From Cheilinus undulatus (taxonomy: Eukaryota > Chordata > Actinopteri > Labriformes > Labridae), in assembly GCF_018320785.1 (NCBI RefSeq), contig NC_054876.1:20234212-20298211 (forward strand): DNA of 64,000 bases, in the 5' to 3' direction. The notes beneath the pieces are model-generated. The model saw only the letters and a list, made by a program, of their open reading frames with translations, was not told the origin of the DNA and searched no databases. Positions 41,211 to 53,430 of this stretch are shown piece after piece (position 1 is the first letter of the stretch; each line of letters begins with the position of its first letter). Made by a program: the position numbers and the translations under genes.

Positions 41211-41937
41211 AAACAGTGACAGTCTGTGCTGTGTTTATCAAACATCAAAGTATCAGTTTTATCATAATGTTCTAGATAAAGTGTTGTAGAAAAATGTTAT
41301 CACAGTTCAAGTACCAGCATGAAACTAACACCTCCATGTGGAAACACTCTTTTACAAGAGTGGATCCAGTGTTTGATCTGCTACTTAAAGCACCTGCTAA
41401 GAACTTACAAATGATTGAGACGGACTGATACTCAAATCTTTTTGACGATCAGAAGCTAACAACACCATATTGACAGACAAGACAGACTTTTCCATTAAAT
41501 TATTGTGACACGATTAAAACATCTTTTATTTAAGTTTCCCGTGGCAAAGAAACACAGTGACTGATATGTTTTGCTATAAGAGTCTTGTGTCCATAGCTGC
41601 TATTTTATGCTCTGGTAGTGCTTATTTCAATGCAAGACCAAGTAGTCCTGCGTTTTCAGTACTCAGTATTCTTGATGCAAAAATGCCCTCAGTGTCAGCT
41701 GTTTTCATCTCTATGCTCATACCCTTCAGTTGGACAAAATCTTATTTTTGGATCATTGCTGCACTGTCATTTCTCCCTCACTGGGCAATCAAAATCAAGA
41801 GCAGGTGGGACCACTGATACCAGCTTTGTCAACACTAACAGAAACTGTTCTGACTTGGCTTTTTGAGGGTACAGTTTCCTGGTTTACAGCTGCTGCTAAT
41901 GCTAGGACAGCACATTGTTTTCAGGATTTCTGAGAGG

Positions 41938-42640
41938 GGTCTGGCTGCAGACCGTACATCACTGACGGCCACTCTCAGAGGCCAGTGATCTGAAACACTG
42001 TCTCCTTCAGAACAGAAAAACATGCTGAAATGTTCAAAATAAAATCAGTTTAAACTTCTTTTAGGGTTAGTGTAAGCGTTAAGATAAGGGTTAAGAGACC
42101 ATTAACTGGACCTGATTTAAAATAAAGCTAAGTTAACTAGAAAAGCACTCAGAGAGCGCAGACCTCCGCCATTTGCCTTATCTCCCATAGTGAAGAATCC
42201 TTAAAAAAATTCCTGGATCCAGACGGTGATCCGGATCACTCCCCAAATCTAATTAGTTCTTCCTTATGCCATTTCCTGAAAATTTCATCAAAATCCGTCC
42301 AGAACTTTTTGAATTATGTTGCTAACAAACAAACAAACAAACAAACAAACCCTGCCAATCACATAACCTCCGTGGCGGAGGTAATGATATGCTTTACAGA
42401 GAAACGCTTGCATGAAAATATTTGAATGCAGCCAGCGTAGCTTATGTAACTCTGTTAGCTGTGTAAGCTACGTAGATAGCATGGCTATGTAGCTATATAA
42501 CAAATGCTAAACTCACAAAGCAGCTACATAAGCTATGTAGCTACATTATCTACGTAGCTATGTTAGCTTCAGCTGGGTCAAGCTAGCCGTTAGAAAAAGC
42601 CATTGTTTGTGTGACTACTTCTTAAACGGGTCCTTACATA
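41938..42640 (-). repeat. AGCTA-core inverted-repeat element, copy C (minus), interrupted
   Basis: Terminus GGTCTGGCTGCAGACCGTAC then ATCACTGACGGCCACTCTC; TTAGGGTTAGTGTAAGCGTTA runs at 42062-42092; AGCTA core at 42430-42590; then AAAGCCATTGTTTGTGTGACT as in copy A. A separate repeat (42148-42385) sits inside it. Confidence 0.6.
42148..42385. repeat. Dispersed repeat with CCTCCGCC/GGCGGAGG ends
   Basis: GCGCAGACCTCCGCC at the left and GGCGGAGGTAA at the right frame CTGGATCCAGACGGTGATCC, GAAAATTTCATCAAAATCCG and a (AAAC)n run at 42326-42350. This block order is a familiar teleost non-LTR-derived (RTE-like) 3' repeat, inserted in copy C of the AGCTA element. Confidence 0.55.
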
Positions 42641-43111
42641 ACTTATCCTGGATGAATATTTTAGAGAATGTATCTTTTTCTTTTTTTTTACTTGTGTTCG
42701 TCAGTGAAGGAATCCATTCTGCTACATGAAAACACAGGGCGCAACATTGTAATAGAGCCAGAGCAGATAAATACGGGCTTGTAGTTGATGTTCTCAACTT
42801 CTACAGGTCTGTGTAAAGTCTTCAAATTGTATTAGCAACGTTAATATCCTAGATCCTGTCTGCTTTCACATCTGTAGGCTTTTTTTCTCTCTGCTTGGAA
42901 GGGTGGGAGCCAGCTTTTCATCTTTTTATGTTTCGCTTCTTCCTCTTCTTCGTTGGTTGTTTAATAGTGGTTACGAAACACAAACATCACTGTGGACTTT
43001 ACTGCAGAATAAATTCTTGTTATATTTATATGCTTTTTTAAATGGTTCGGACAAATTCCTCATGTGATTATGTGCGCTGATCCATAACCCTGAACCATGA
43101 TGGTTCAGGAG

Positions 43112-43300
43112 CAGTGTTGAGAGTAACACGTTACAATGTAATCCAATAGTAATCCATCGGACTACTTTTTGTTGTAACGAGTAAAGTAATGCATTGGTTT
43201 TACAATTTGCGTACTCTGGTGTTTGTTACATTTTCATAAAAGTAATCAGTTACTGAAAGAAAAATCCCCCAGAAGTTCAGGACGAATGAAAATACCGTTG
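43112..43300. repeat. Dispersed teleost repeat (AGTGTTGRGAGTAAC type)
   Basis: CAGTGTTGAGAGTAACACGTTAC followed by TAATGCATTGG and AAAAGTAATCAGTTACTGAAAG is a degraded copy of a repeat abundant in fish. Boundaries are approximate. Confidence 0.45.
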
Positions 43301-43711
43301 CAGCCCTAATACCTCGTGAGAATATTTTTTGCTGTAACCACAATATCTACAAACACAGTTGACTTAAACTCACCAGTTAACCAGTCACTAATTAAAGCAA
43401 TACAAATGTTGGCAGATGGCGCTGATCTGTCCATCTGTCATCAGTCTGAGCTGATCTGATGTTATTTTCGCTCACAGATCGTATTGCTATGTTGTTTCCA
43501 TTTTTGTAGTTTACATCTAACACATCAGGCAGAGCTGGTGCCTTCTAGTGGTGTCCTCCTGTGACATGCGTTGCGTATAGGCAAGTATATTTTCAGGAAT
43601 ACTCATGACATAGACAGATGCATATGTAAATGCAAGGTAAAACACCAAGTATATCTCCAGTCTTTGTAAGCATTTGTGGAAAATTAAAATACTCATGTCT
43701 GAAATATGTTC

Positions 43712-44025
43712 TTAAAGCTCCTGTTATAGAGGAACTTTTGTTTTCTGTTTGGTTTCTGTTTTCTGACATAAAAAAAAAAACAGTCATTCTGTGGTCATAA
43801 CATTTTCTGCAAATCTTTGCTGTGATAAATATGCAGAGAAGAAGCGGGGGGAGGGGCAAAAGCTGTTGTTGCGGTATGACTTTAGCATTAGCATTAAAAA
43901 TAACCGTATAAAAAGTTAATCTTTACGCTGATGATATTCCTTGTTTTTGTTGTTCATGATGAGGTTTCAGTATTAACGCTAGTCTTTTTCATCACCAGAT
44001 AAAAAACTACTCACAGGAGCTTTAA
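43712..44025. mobile_element. Small MITE with a 13-bp perfect inverted repeat
   Basis: TTAAAGCTCCTGT at 43712-43724 and ACAGGAGCTTTAA at 44013-44025 are exact inverses. About 314 bp, non-coding. Confidence 0.6.
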
Positions 44026-45530
44026 ACACTAAACCTATTGTCTTTCTACCACTGAGCAGCGAGGTTTTACTGTAACATGAAATATACAGCAGGTTTTGGC
44101 GCCATAAAGCACACATACGATAGGTTCAGACAGTGCAGAACAGAGTACAATACAGCATCCACAGCTGCACAGATTGAAAACCTGCTTTAACATCTATTAT
44201 TCAGCAGACACAAAGTGATACGCGTCGGAGAGATACAGCAGTGCACTCTGAGTTTTGTGGATGAATTATGGATATTTAACCTGCTCACTTCTGATGTGTT
44301 AAACTCACATCTTCACTTCCAAATACCCAGTGGGGTCCTGCTTATTTATCTGAGTGACTTTCATGGTTTCTTTGTGAGATTTTGACTTTATGCAAGTAAA
44401 TGTTTCAGTTTTAGAGGCTTTACGTTCATGACTCATACGCAGGTTAAAGCAGATAATTTCAGTAATGACAGGGTTAGTGGGGTAGATGTGTGGGGGTGGT
44501 GAACCTTTTAGTGTTATTAAACCTTCAGTCAGTGCAAGCGTCATGAGGCCATGCCATAGAAAACACTGAGAGGGACCAGAGGCAGAGGAACAAAGGTGAT
44601 GAAAAGGATTGTTAATAAAGTTGATTGTCTGATAGGATGCAGAGTAATGAATCTAAACCAGGCTGTGTTCTCACTGACACGAGGGGTGGGCATGATTGAC
44701 TCTCTGCTGTGTGTGATAAACTATTCATCCACATCAGCGAGCACCCAACGTACACACACATGCAGGGTCAATAAACACCTAAACACGCGCATTTCTGAGG
44801 ATGCAGCGAGGCCGGTTGCTGTGGTGACGGGAGGGCAGTAATGATGTTAAGCAGTGCAGAGAGCGGGGCAGGAACAGCAGCACTGCACCACCTCTGCTGA
44901 TGTCGCTCCACAGATACACATCAGAGCACAGCACATCCAGGTACACACTCATTCATGGAGAAAGTTAGAAACACGCTGTGCTCGGCGGTTTAATGATGCT
45001 GCTGCATCTAGACTGTGAACAGAATAACCAGCAAATGCAGTCATTACCTGCTAAAGATAGCTTTAGTTACAATGATGACTCATAAGCCTGGAAAAACAAA
45101 GGAAGTAGTGTTAAGTTTTAACATATACTTTATTAGATACACATGTTTAACTGCTGTTAACCAGGGGTATTAAAGAGAAAAATGATCATAAACTGTAATT
45201 TTAAGTAAAAACCAATCACTTTTTATTAAACTGCATTTCTGATGAAGAAGCTTTTTCAAATGTCTTGTGATATCCTCATTAATCTGCCTTAAAGAAAGGT
45301 ATTCAGGTGTTTTCAAGCTAAAGGGTCAGATCTGACTGTAGTTCCCCACAGAGCTGTCAGTACCCACACATTCACATATTGCTGCCAGTATTTGAAAAAT
45401 CATGTTTGACATCAACAAGTTTTCTCCTGGTAAAATAAAGGTTACCATTAAAAAAAATCTGTGCAGTCAGTACAGTCATCAGACACAGCAGAAATGCATA
45501 GCCACCGCTCTAAAAAATTTGTCAAACATA
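44026..45530. other. Intergenic DNA, no gene seen
   Basis: No supported gene or repeat boundary; short CA-rich patches around 44745-44790. Confidence 0.5.
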
Positions 45531-45548
45531 CAATCACAGGCCGCTTCA

Positions 45549-45780
45549 TTAGGTACACCCTTCTAGTACCAAATTGGACCCCTTTGCTTTCAGAACTGCC
45601 TTAATTCTTCGTGCTCTAGTTTCAACAAGGTGTTGGAAACATTCCTCAGAGATTTTGGTCCATATTGTCATGATAGCATCACAGAGTTCCTGCAGATCTG
45701 TCAGCTGCACATCCGTGATGTGAATCTCCTGTTCCTCCACATCCCAAAGCTGCTCTATTGGATTGAGATCTGGTGACTGT
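45549..45780 (-). pseudogene. Tc1-like transposase C-terminal remnant
   Basis: An open frame of about 77 codons keeps SPDLNPIEQLW and RRIKAVLKAKG, both hallmarks of Tc1 transposases. The frame breaks upstream at about 45780 (in-frame stop before SPDLN). Confidence 0.8.
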
Positions 45781-46014
45781 TGAGGCCATCAGAGTACAGT
45801 GAACTCTTAGTTCTTGTTCGAAAAAAACAGTTTGAGATTATTTAAGCTTTGAGACATGTGCATTATCCTGCAGGAAGAAGTCATCAGAAGATGGGTACAC
45901 TGTGGTTATAAAGGGATGGACATGGTCAGCAACGATACTCAGGTATGCTGTGTTTAAACAGTGATAAGTTGGTACTAAGAGGTCCAAAGTGTGCCAAGAA
46001 AATATCCCCTGCAC

Positions 46015-46608
46015 CACTGATCATCAACTGGAGGCCTGGGGGCCATATCAGACCACCCACAGCTTCCCATCTGGCCCACAGGGGCTCAATTAAATTCAGA
46101 AAATGTGACGAGGGAAAAGATGCATTGCTGTATTTAGGTTATCTTTTCTTTCTGTCCTTTATTGATCCCTACAGATATTTAAGTAACTCTAAAAATAAGC
46201 AAGATAAGATTTTTTTTATAAGACTGACGTAATGTTTGATCAGTTTCACAGAAGTCCAACTATTACTATTACTATTCTTCACTGCCTGAGAAATAAGGAA
46301 AAACATCTTTTTTTCCTTCACGTGTTTTTCCACCAATGAGGACACAGTATATTCACTACATGGCAGCCCCAAAAATATATGGCTTAAGTATCTCAATCGC
46401 CCCCTTATGGCTTGCTGCAGTATAGGGATTCAACTGCATGAATAGGGACTGAGTTCACTACTAAAGGCAAAAAATAAGGTACATTTAAGAGAAAATACAG
46501 TTATCTAAACAAAAAATGTTTCTTTTATTTAGTTCATTCAGCACTCACCCTTACAGTGTCTGCATAGACGTAAGCTGGTCCTTGCACATATGTAGTTGAT
46601 GACCCCTG
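46015..46608. mobile_element. hAT-type MITE nested in the Tc1 element
   Basis: CACTGATCATCAACT at the left matches the inverse of the right end AGTTGATGACCCCTG at most positions. Flanks CCCTGCAC (46007-46014) and CCCTACAT (46609-46616) differ by two transitions, fitting an old 8-bp duplication of the Tc1 interior. Non-coding. Confidence 0.75.
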
Positions 46609-47320
46609 CCCTACATCATTACACCACCAGCAGCAGCCTGAACCATTGATAAAAGGCAGGATGGATCCATGTTTTTCATGTTATTTACACCAAATTCTGA
46701 CTCTACCATCCGAATGTTGCAGCAGAAATCAAGACTCATCAGACCAGGCAGCATTTTTCCAATCTTCTATCATCCAATTTTGGTGAGCCCGTGGGAATTG
46801 TAGCCTCATTTTTCTGTTTTTAGCTGACAGGTGTGGTCTTCTGCTGCTGTAGCCCATCTGCCTCAAGGTTCTACGTGCTGTGCATTCACAGATGTTATTC
46901 TGCATATCTTGGTTGTAATGAATGGTTATTTGTGTTACTGTTACCGTTCTCTACTCGAACCAGTCGGCCCATTGTCCTCTGACATCAGTGAGGCATTTTG
47001 GTCCACACAAATGCAGCTTACTGGATTTTTTTCCCTTTTTCAGATCATTCTCTGTAAACCCTAGCAATAATTATGTGTGAACATCCCAGCAGTTCAGCAG
47101 TTCAGCAGTTTCTGAAACACTCAGACCAGCCTGTTTGGCACCAGGTATCATGCCATGTTCAAAGTCACTTAAACCCCCTTTCTTTCCTATCCTGATGCTT
47201 GGCCGTCTTGACCATGTCTACATGCCTAAATGCATTGAGGTGCTGACATGTGATTGGCTGATTATTTATTTATGTTAACCAATTGAATAGGTGTACCTAA
47301 TAAAGTGGCTGGTGAGTGTA

Positions 47321-48186
47321 CATATGCTTGCAGGGAAGCAGAATGCTCATGAATAAGCCACTGCAACCGATAAGCCATGTGCTGGCTTATGATTTTTTTT
47401 TTCACTGGATTGGTCTACAATACATATGGAATATATCCCCAGTTATAGGCATGAATTAAGGATTTTAACCATTTCTTTCTTTGCTTAACTAGTAGTTTAA
47501 GTCATTTTCAACTCTTTCTTCACTAAAGTGACCATAATGACATAATGAATATTATTAATATGTTTATAAGGGATGGGGGGAATTAAAACCTCATAATACT
47601 CTCATCACATCATTGCTCTCTTCCTGCTGGAGGTGTGATTGATGTTTTATAATAACACTGACTTCAAAATCTGTCTTTATTACTCAGAAACTCAGTTTCT
47701 CTCTTGGCTTAAAACATCTGAAGACATTTGTAGAATTCAATAAATATAAAAATACCTCCAAAATCTACTGGTTTCACAAATGCTACTCAAACTATTGAAT
47801 ATTTGATCTCCTAAAGAGAAAATAAACTAATATAACACAGTTAAAAATAAAGAGCCTGCCACTCTCAGGCTGCTACTCAATCCTCTGCTTTGGTGGTTAG
47901 GCAGTATATTTTTGATCCATCTTACATGTTCATCCAGCTCAGATCCATCATGAAGGATGTTCAGCTGAGCTTACTGACTCCAGTGATTTACTCTCAACAC
48001 TGCTGCCCTGGAAAAAAAATAATAAATGAAAAACAATATTCTGAATCACTAGGTGCCTTTTTACTCCTATCTAGAAACTTTCCATCTAGATGACTTCTTC
48101 GCACTTCATCACTTTCACCATCGTCAAATATTACTTTGAGGTTCTTTGTAAGAACCCATAAACTCCTATGTCCTGTTTTCTATTAG
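47321..48186. other. Intergenic DNA, no gene seen
   Basis: AT-rich spacer between the Tc1 element and the LINE 3' end. Confidence 0.5.
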
Positions 48187-48187
48187 T

Positions 48188-48240
<53 letters not shown>

Positions 48241-48241
48241 T
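48187..48241. repeat. (GATA)n microsatellite, possibly a LINE tail
   Basis: About 13 uninterrupted GATA units at the 3' side of the minus-strand LINE at 48245-49110, where a non-LTR element's simple-repeat tail would be expected. Confidence 0.9.
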
Positions 48242-49110
48242 TGACATGCTGAGAATAGGTGAGACAGGTGTCTAACTCTGTCCCCAGATATTTGGGGGTT
48301 CAAATATCTGGGAACAGGGGTACAAAAACGGGGGTTTTCCCTCCGCCCCCACAGCACAACTCCTTGGTCTTTGAGATGTTTAGTTCCAGGAAGTCCTCAC
48401 TCAAAGTCTGGGCCAGGTTGTTGACTGCCTGCTGGTAACGGGTCAGAGCAGTACTGTCAGTCAGGTGAGCCACCAGAGCCATGTCATCAGTGTATTCCTT
48501 CAGTGTTGATGGATATGTTGCCCGTGTAAACAGAAAAAAACAATGGGAGATAAAACACAACCTTGAGGGACACTTGTGTTTAGAACTAGCTGGATTTAAA
48601 ACCATTTAAAAATACCTGTTGTGGCCTTTCATATACATTTTTTTAAATACATAAAACAAGTGTGGGATGAACCTGAAGGTCTTAAAGGTGATGCAGCAGG
48701 GTGTCTGTGTGTACGGTGTTAAAAGCAGAGGAGAAGTCCATGAATAAAATCTGAGTGTGAGCGTGTGCAGAGTCCAGTTGTTTGGTATGAGACTTGCGTC
48801 CTACACTACATTTAGCCTTGTATACAAACTGAAAGGGAGTTTCAGTTTGTGTTTTACAGAATGCTAGATGGCTGGTCACACAAAAACTCTCTCCATACAT
48901 TTACACAGCACTGAGTTCAAGGCCACTGGTCTGAAGTCCTTCAGGTCCTTAGCATGGGGTTTTTTGGAGATTGAGATTATGGTGGCTTCCTGTCACTGGG
49001 TGGGGACACAGCCAGTGTCCAGAAGGAGCTGAATCAGCCTGGTGAGAACTCCACCCAGCTGAGTGGAGCAGTTCTGAGCACCCTACCTCTGAGCCTGTCA
49101 GGACTGACAC
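48242..49110 (-). pseudogene. Non-LTR retrotransposon (Rex1-like), reverse-transcriptase part
   Basis: Minus-strand frames give, in order, DFRPVALNSVLCKCMERV, ILFMDFSSAFNTVHTDTLLHHL and YTDDMALVAHLTDST...LELNISKTKEL. These are the fingers motif, the F-DFSSAFNT motif and the catalytic Y-x-D-D box of a fish LINE reverse transcriptase. Several stops and frame changes make it inactive. The upstream part continues beyond the insertion at 49635-49960. Confidence 0.85.
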
Positions 49111-49627
49111 TAACCTTGCAAAGCCTGTTTCCGTGTTTCTTACTGGCGAATCCATCTTGCAAAGCTCCTGTCTGAACCGTTTGGGCCTGGTTAGAAAGTA
49201 ACAGGACCAATCAGTGATGAGGGGCAGTATTTTTGGGTGCGGCTGGGTCTTGACAGAAGCAAGCAGCGACAAGAGGCTGTTGCAGTTACGGTGGAAAACG
49301 TTAGTGTGGATGCTGCTAAAGCACCAGTTTTATCAGAACTTGATGACATTTCTTCATTAAAAGAAGAACAAAGAACAGCAGTGAGTGACAAAAACATGTC
49401 TACAGTCGCCATGGTTCGTGTTATGTTGCTCTCTATAGAGTTTATTCCTCAATAGGGATGAACCTCAGTAGCAGCTATGTCACGTGTTTTGTTGCTCTGA
49501 TTGGCCCATAAAAATGTGACAGAATGTTCATCCAATCACGCTCCGAGTTTTTTTTTTCAAAGGCTCTGCTCTTTCTCAAGCGCTGTCTATGAGTGGTTTA
49601 CCAGATGGATGTGTGAATCACATCCAT
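49111..49627 (+). mobile_element. Helicase-exon repeat, copy 4 (plus), inserted in the LINE
   Basis: Left end TAACCTTGCAAAGCCTG, then GTTTCCGTGTTTCTTACTGG, CCAATCAG, the 31-codon segment at 49288-49380 with ACG at the start-codon position, donor GTGAGT at 49381, GCTATGTCACGTGTTTTG, and the CAGATGG...CCATCTG hairpin. CTGACAC is found at both junctions (49104-49110 and 49628-49634), overlapping the hairpin at the right. The LINE reading resumes on both sides, showing insertion into an existing LINE. Confidence 0.85.
49288..49380 (+). pseudogene. 31-codon open exon-like segment within repeat copy 4
   Basis: ACG in place of ATG, then VENVSVDAAKAPVLSELDD and ISSLKEEQRTA up to the donor. The open frame survives, but the start codon is lost. 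Confidence 0.5.
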
Positions 49628-49634
49628 CTGACAC

Positions 49635-49960
49635 GGTGCAGGATGGAATTAACGAGATGCTGGTCGTTGGTGAGGGCGGGGTCAAGGGACATGGGATTTG
49701 GACAGATCCAGTTTGATGGTGTGCTGCTGTTGTTGAACCTGGTGAAGAAGGTGTTAGTTGTTCTGCAAAGGAGATGAGGTCTGGACAGTTGGCTGCTGCA
49801 GGTTTATCATGATGTTTAGACCCTGCCATGCCTCCCTTGCATTACCAGATGTTAACTTCTGCTCCACTTTGTTTCTGTGATTAATTTTAGCTAGCTTAGC
49901 CATCCTTCTGAATTATTTTTCCAGCTCCCTCACCTTGACCTTGTCTCCTTCTAAGAAAGC
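49635..49960 (-). pseudogene. Upstream part of the interrupted Rex1-like LINE
   Basis: The minus strand gives AREAWQGLNIMIN and downstream pieces typical of the region between endonuclease and reverse transcriptase in fish LINEs (EAWQGLK). It joins the 48242-49110 segment once the copy-4 insertion is removed. Confidence 0.6.
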
Positions 49961-52306
49961 TTTACTCTTTCATGTCAGGCAGATTTTCATGTCCCGTATG
50001 ACCCATTTCTTATTTTTTTGGGTGAATAGTTATTGCTTGACTGTTTAACTGACCTTTCTTTGTAGAAATCTGTTTTTACTTAGACATTAAAGAGGGTTTT
50101 TTTGTGAAGAAAGAACCTCAGAGGTGCCAAATTATACTGACCATGACTGATTGATAAAATTAATAAAAGGGTAAAACATCAAAAGGAGTGAGTACGTTTT
50201 ATATGCATTGCATGACTGCAGGCCAGCGTGATGTTTGTCAGGAAGCCAAAGACCTACGTCAGCTCCACTTCTTTGTCTTGAAACTAGATTGGTCTTAAGT
50301 TAGGTTGAGACAGTGCTTCCAATATGGCAGCCACAGCAGATTGGATCCAAAAGCCCCCTTCATCCTCTGCCACTCAGGCTTCATCCATTATTTTCTAGTC
50401 TTTTGAGATTTTTTTTCTCTCAAATTTTAGGCTCCTCTTTCATCTGTGCTCCCTTCCTATGCACGAGTTCATCCTTGAGTACTGCTCAGCCACAGAGGTT
50501 TGTTGTTCATCTCTCCTCTCCAGGTCCCTTTTTGACCTTGACTGTCCTGTAAATTGATCTCTAAGAAGACATACACACATATTTTTCTATAAAGGGTGAC
50601 TCTATTAGCAGATTGATTGGCATTGACAATCTGTTCTCAGGCATTCACCCTTGCCTCCTCATCAAATTTTCATCAGCTCTGTGACCCACTCTCCACAACT
50701 GATTCATTACTATCTCTGTAATAAGACAGCTATAGAGAAAAATCATTTCATTATTCCTCTCTTGTGTTCCTGGGATATTTCCCTCTCGGCCTGTTCACTC
50801 ATTCATAAAGATGATGTTGGCGTTGTGTTATTCCTCTCTGGAGTCTGCTCCACTTCGACTCTCTTAATGTCTCGGGCCATCAATCTGTGTCAGTCTCCAT
50901 TCTGCTCTCTGCGAGTGACTTGGTCTTCTTACGTGATATCCCTACTTGGCACAGTCTGCCCGCCCTTCCTCTCCATCTGCTCCTCTCCTCCTCCACCTGA
51001 CGCACTCTGCTTCTTCTTTCCACTGCTTCCTCCTCCTCCACACTTTGATTCAGAACCCCCTGCCTCCTCTCAACCTTTTCTGCAGGCCCCATCTCGTTGT
51101 CTACCTGAATCTCACTCGAATTTAGCATCGATTTGAATGATTTCCTTTCCTTTTCTCTCTTTGCTCCGTTTCCTTCATCTTAATCTCCGTCAAAGCTGCT
51201 GAAGCTGAAATCTTCAGTCTTCTAATGTGCTGCAGAAAAGCCCTTCCTCACCCTCTCCCCCTCTTAAACTGTCTATGACCCCGATTCATCAAGGGAACGC
51301 TGACTAAAAAAACCCTGAGACATCTCCTTCCAGCAGCTCACCATCTTTCATTATCTTCCTCTGCAACTCTACTGATGCTGGATTGACACATCATTCACCT
51401 CTCTCCTCGGCTGCTAATCCCTGAAATATGATATTTATGGACGAGACTACATATAAATTTTCCTCTGTGATATCTTTTTAAAGCTTTGACTTTCTTACTG
51501 TCAAAACTTGCAGATCTTCTCGTGACTGTTATTCCATCGTACTGGATTAAGTCATGCTCGGGAATGTGTGCTATGTGTCAGCCAGATTTGGGCTGTAACT
51601 CAAAAATACCCCCTTCAATCGCTCAACCAACTCTGCTGTGCACTCAGCTCAAATCTGCCTCTAATGCGGCTGTTCTGGTAATTAAAATAAAGAGGGAATA
51701 TTGGGGTCAAGTTAGTTATGATGTAGTGACCACTCTGCTGTCTGAGACTGATGTTTCTAATTTAGTCTGTTTAAGAACACTGGTGCTAAATATATCCACT
51801 CATAATCTTGTCAAACATTCCTATATGTGCTGTACTTTTGGCCTCAAGAATATGATCATTTTTTCTCTTAAATATCATAATCAAAACATTTTTGAGCTTG
51901 CAAAATAACTGCTAAATTGAGTTTCAAATTCAACCCAAATGCACGTTATGTGTTAAACTACCAATCATGGTGTAAGAGCACACTAACACCATTAACATAA
52001 TTAATCACAGCATTTTTTTCTTAAAGTTTAAGTATTTTTTATGTTATTTAGTATTCTCAAAGGTTTTTATTGTCAAATTTTTATTTTTATTCTTTTAATT
52101 CTATGTACAGCACAATGAAAGCATTTATTTATAAATCATACATTCAAAATTCTACCATTTACTTGCACTTTTCTTTTAGAAAAAAGAATTACAAGTATTG
52201 TGTTTGAATAAAGAAATATTAAACTATAGTTTTTAACTTTATTTAAAATCTCAGCTTAGTTGTAATGGTTTGTAAATCAGAATGTCTTAATTCTCTGGGC
52301 AATAAT
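49961..52306. other. Intergenic DNA with pyrimidine-rich stretch
   Basis: 50330-51300 is T/C-rich on the plus strand (long CTCC/TTCC stretches), giving spurious long open frames rich in Ser, Pro and Leu (50651-51136) and their minus-strand counterparts. No domain or splice-supported exon was found. 51900-52300 is AT-rich. Confidence 0.5.
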
Positions 52307-52920
52307 ATTTATAAACTGCAAACGACTCCAGCAGACGAACACATCAGGTACAAAACATCTTCTGCTGTAAAGTGAATGATCAGGTGTGCTGTTATCCCGA
52401 GGTAGCTATGGTTGCTGACTGATGTCCAGTCGTCTCCCATCAGTATAATAAATGTAGCTCTGGCCAGCTGCTCCACTTTCGTTGCCTTTTCGCTCCCATA
52501 CAATTCACGGATTCTTGTGACAGCAGTTCTTCTCACAGGTGTTCTGTAGGATGGGTCATCTGAGTCGATCTGGATGATGTCTTGAAGCCCCTTGTCGTCA
52601 ACGATGTTGATGGTCTGCAGTCTCTGGTGACCCATTACCGATTGCATTAGTCAGCTTAGATGTTGTTGTTGTGTGGACAAATCCAGGTCTGCTGAACTGC
52701 GTCGGTGTAGCTTGACGACCATGGCTTGTTCCCGTATTGTTGTAAGCATCTTTGCTAACATTGGCAAAGAGGTGGTACTTAAGGCTTGCTGTGCTTTGGT
52801 GTAAAGACAGTTCATCACTGCAGTATGCAACCACAATTTTGGTTTTATCTCATCTTCAATTCTCCAGGTTTTTACAAAGAAAATTGCCGTTGAGCAGACC
52901 TGGGTCTGTCCTCTCACTCA
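52307..52920 (-). pseudogene. hAT transposase remnant with BED zinc-finger end
   Basis: Minus-strand frames give, in order, VAYCSDELSLHQSTASLKYH (end of a BED finger, C...H...H type), PTQFSRPGF and KLTNAIG; then VDDKGLQDIIQI, DDPSYRTPVRRTAVTRIREL, and LARATFIILMGDDWTSVSNH with YLGITAHLI. This follows the ZBED/hAT transposase order from the N-terminus to the first catalytic Asp region (GDDWTS). Frameshift between the two blocks, and the catalytic C-terminal half is absent. Inactive. Confidence 0.8.
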
Positions 52921-53430
52921 TCACTGCTGGCCACCTCTCACCTCTTCAACCCCAGGCACGTAAACATCTACGCTGGAGGACTACGGGATGAAGTTATGGA
53001 CAAACTTGGTCATATGATTAAATTGTGTTATCATTTTTCAACACGTTGGGTTTCAAGATTAATCACAAACATTAAAGCGTTAATATTAACACCCCTAGTT
53101 TTGACATATAAGTCTGTTCAGCGGTTGGTCAGTTTATTTTGCTTTATATTGTACTGAGATCTCTTACAGGTGGCAGCATAACCTGATAAAAGGAGCATAA
53201 AAGCCATCCTTATTCAGTCAACCACATACTTTTATTTTGTTTTACAGAGCAGAACAAAAAATTCCCAAGGAGCAATGCAACAAGTTTCCTCCAGTATGGA
53301 CAACTGAAGTCCACAATGGAATCATTCATTCATTACATGTGTTCATTTATAGTAAATAATACAATTATACAATCAACAAACTTAAAAAATATTACACCTA
53401 TTACACAAACAGTGCAAATAGTCTGATAAC
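52921..53430. other. Intergenic DNA, no gene seen
   Basis: AT-rich; no supported feature. Confidence 0.5.

Larger units (their letters stand above)
45531..47318 (-). mobile_element. Tc1/mariner-like element, inactive, split by a hAT insertion
   Basis: The ends GGCCGCTTCATTAGGTACACC and GGTGTACCTAATAAAGTGGC type inverted repeats are bounded by TA on both sides (45529-45530, 47319-47320). The transposase is on the minus strand. Its C-terminus is readable at 45549-45780: SPDLNPIEQLWD (with the Glu of the DD-E triad), then QHLVETRARRIKAVLKAKG. The rest is broken by stops and frameshifts. Removing the nested 594-bp insertion and one TSD copy leaves about 1.19 kb, a normal Tc1 length. Confidence 0.88.

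Noticed and set aside
42062..42092. Interstitial telomere
   Set aside because: The TTAGGG-like runs are short, imperfect and recur at the same place in every AGCTA-family copy, so they belong to that element.
48166..48357. Minus-strand frame with repeated LSIY
   Set aside because: Translation of the (GATA)n microsatellite.
50651..51136. Plus-strand open frame of 161 codons
   Set aside because: It lies in a pyrimidine-rich stretch, so it is full of Ser, Leu and Pro and lacks any domain, splice signals or conserved motif. Composition explains its length.
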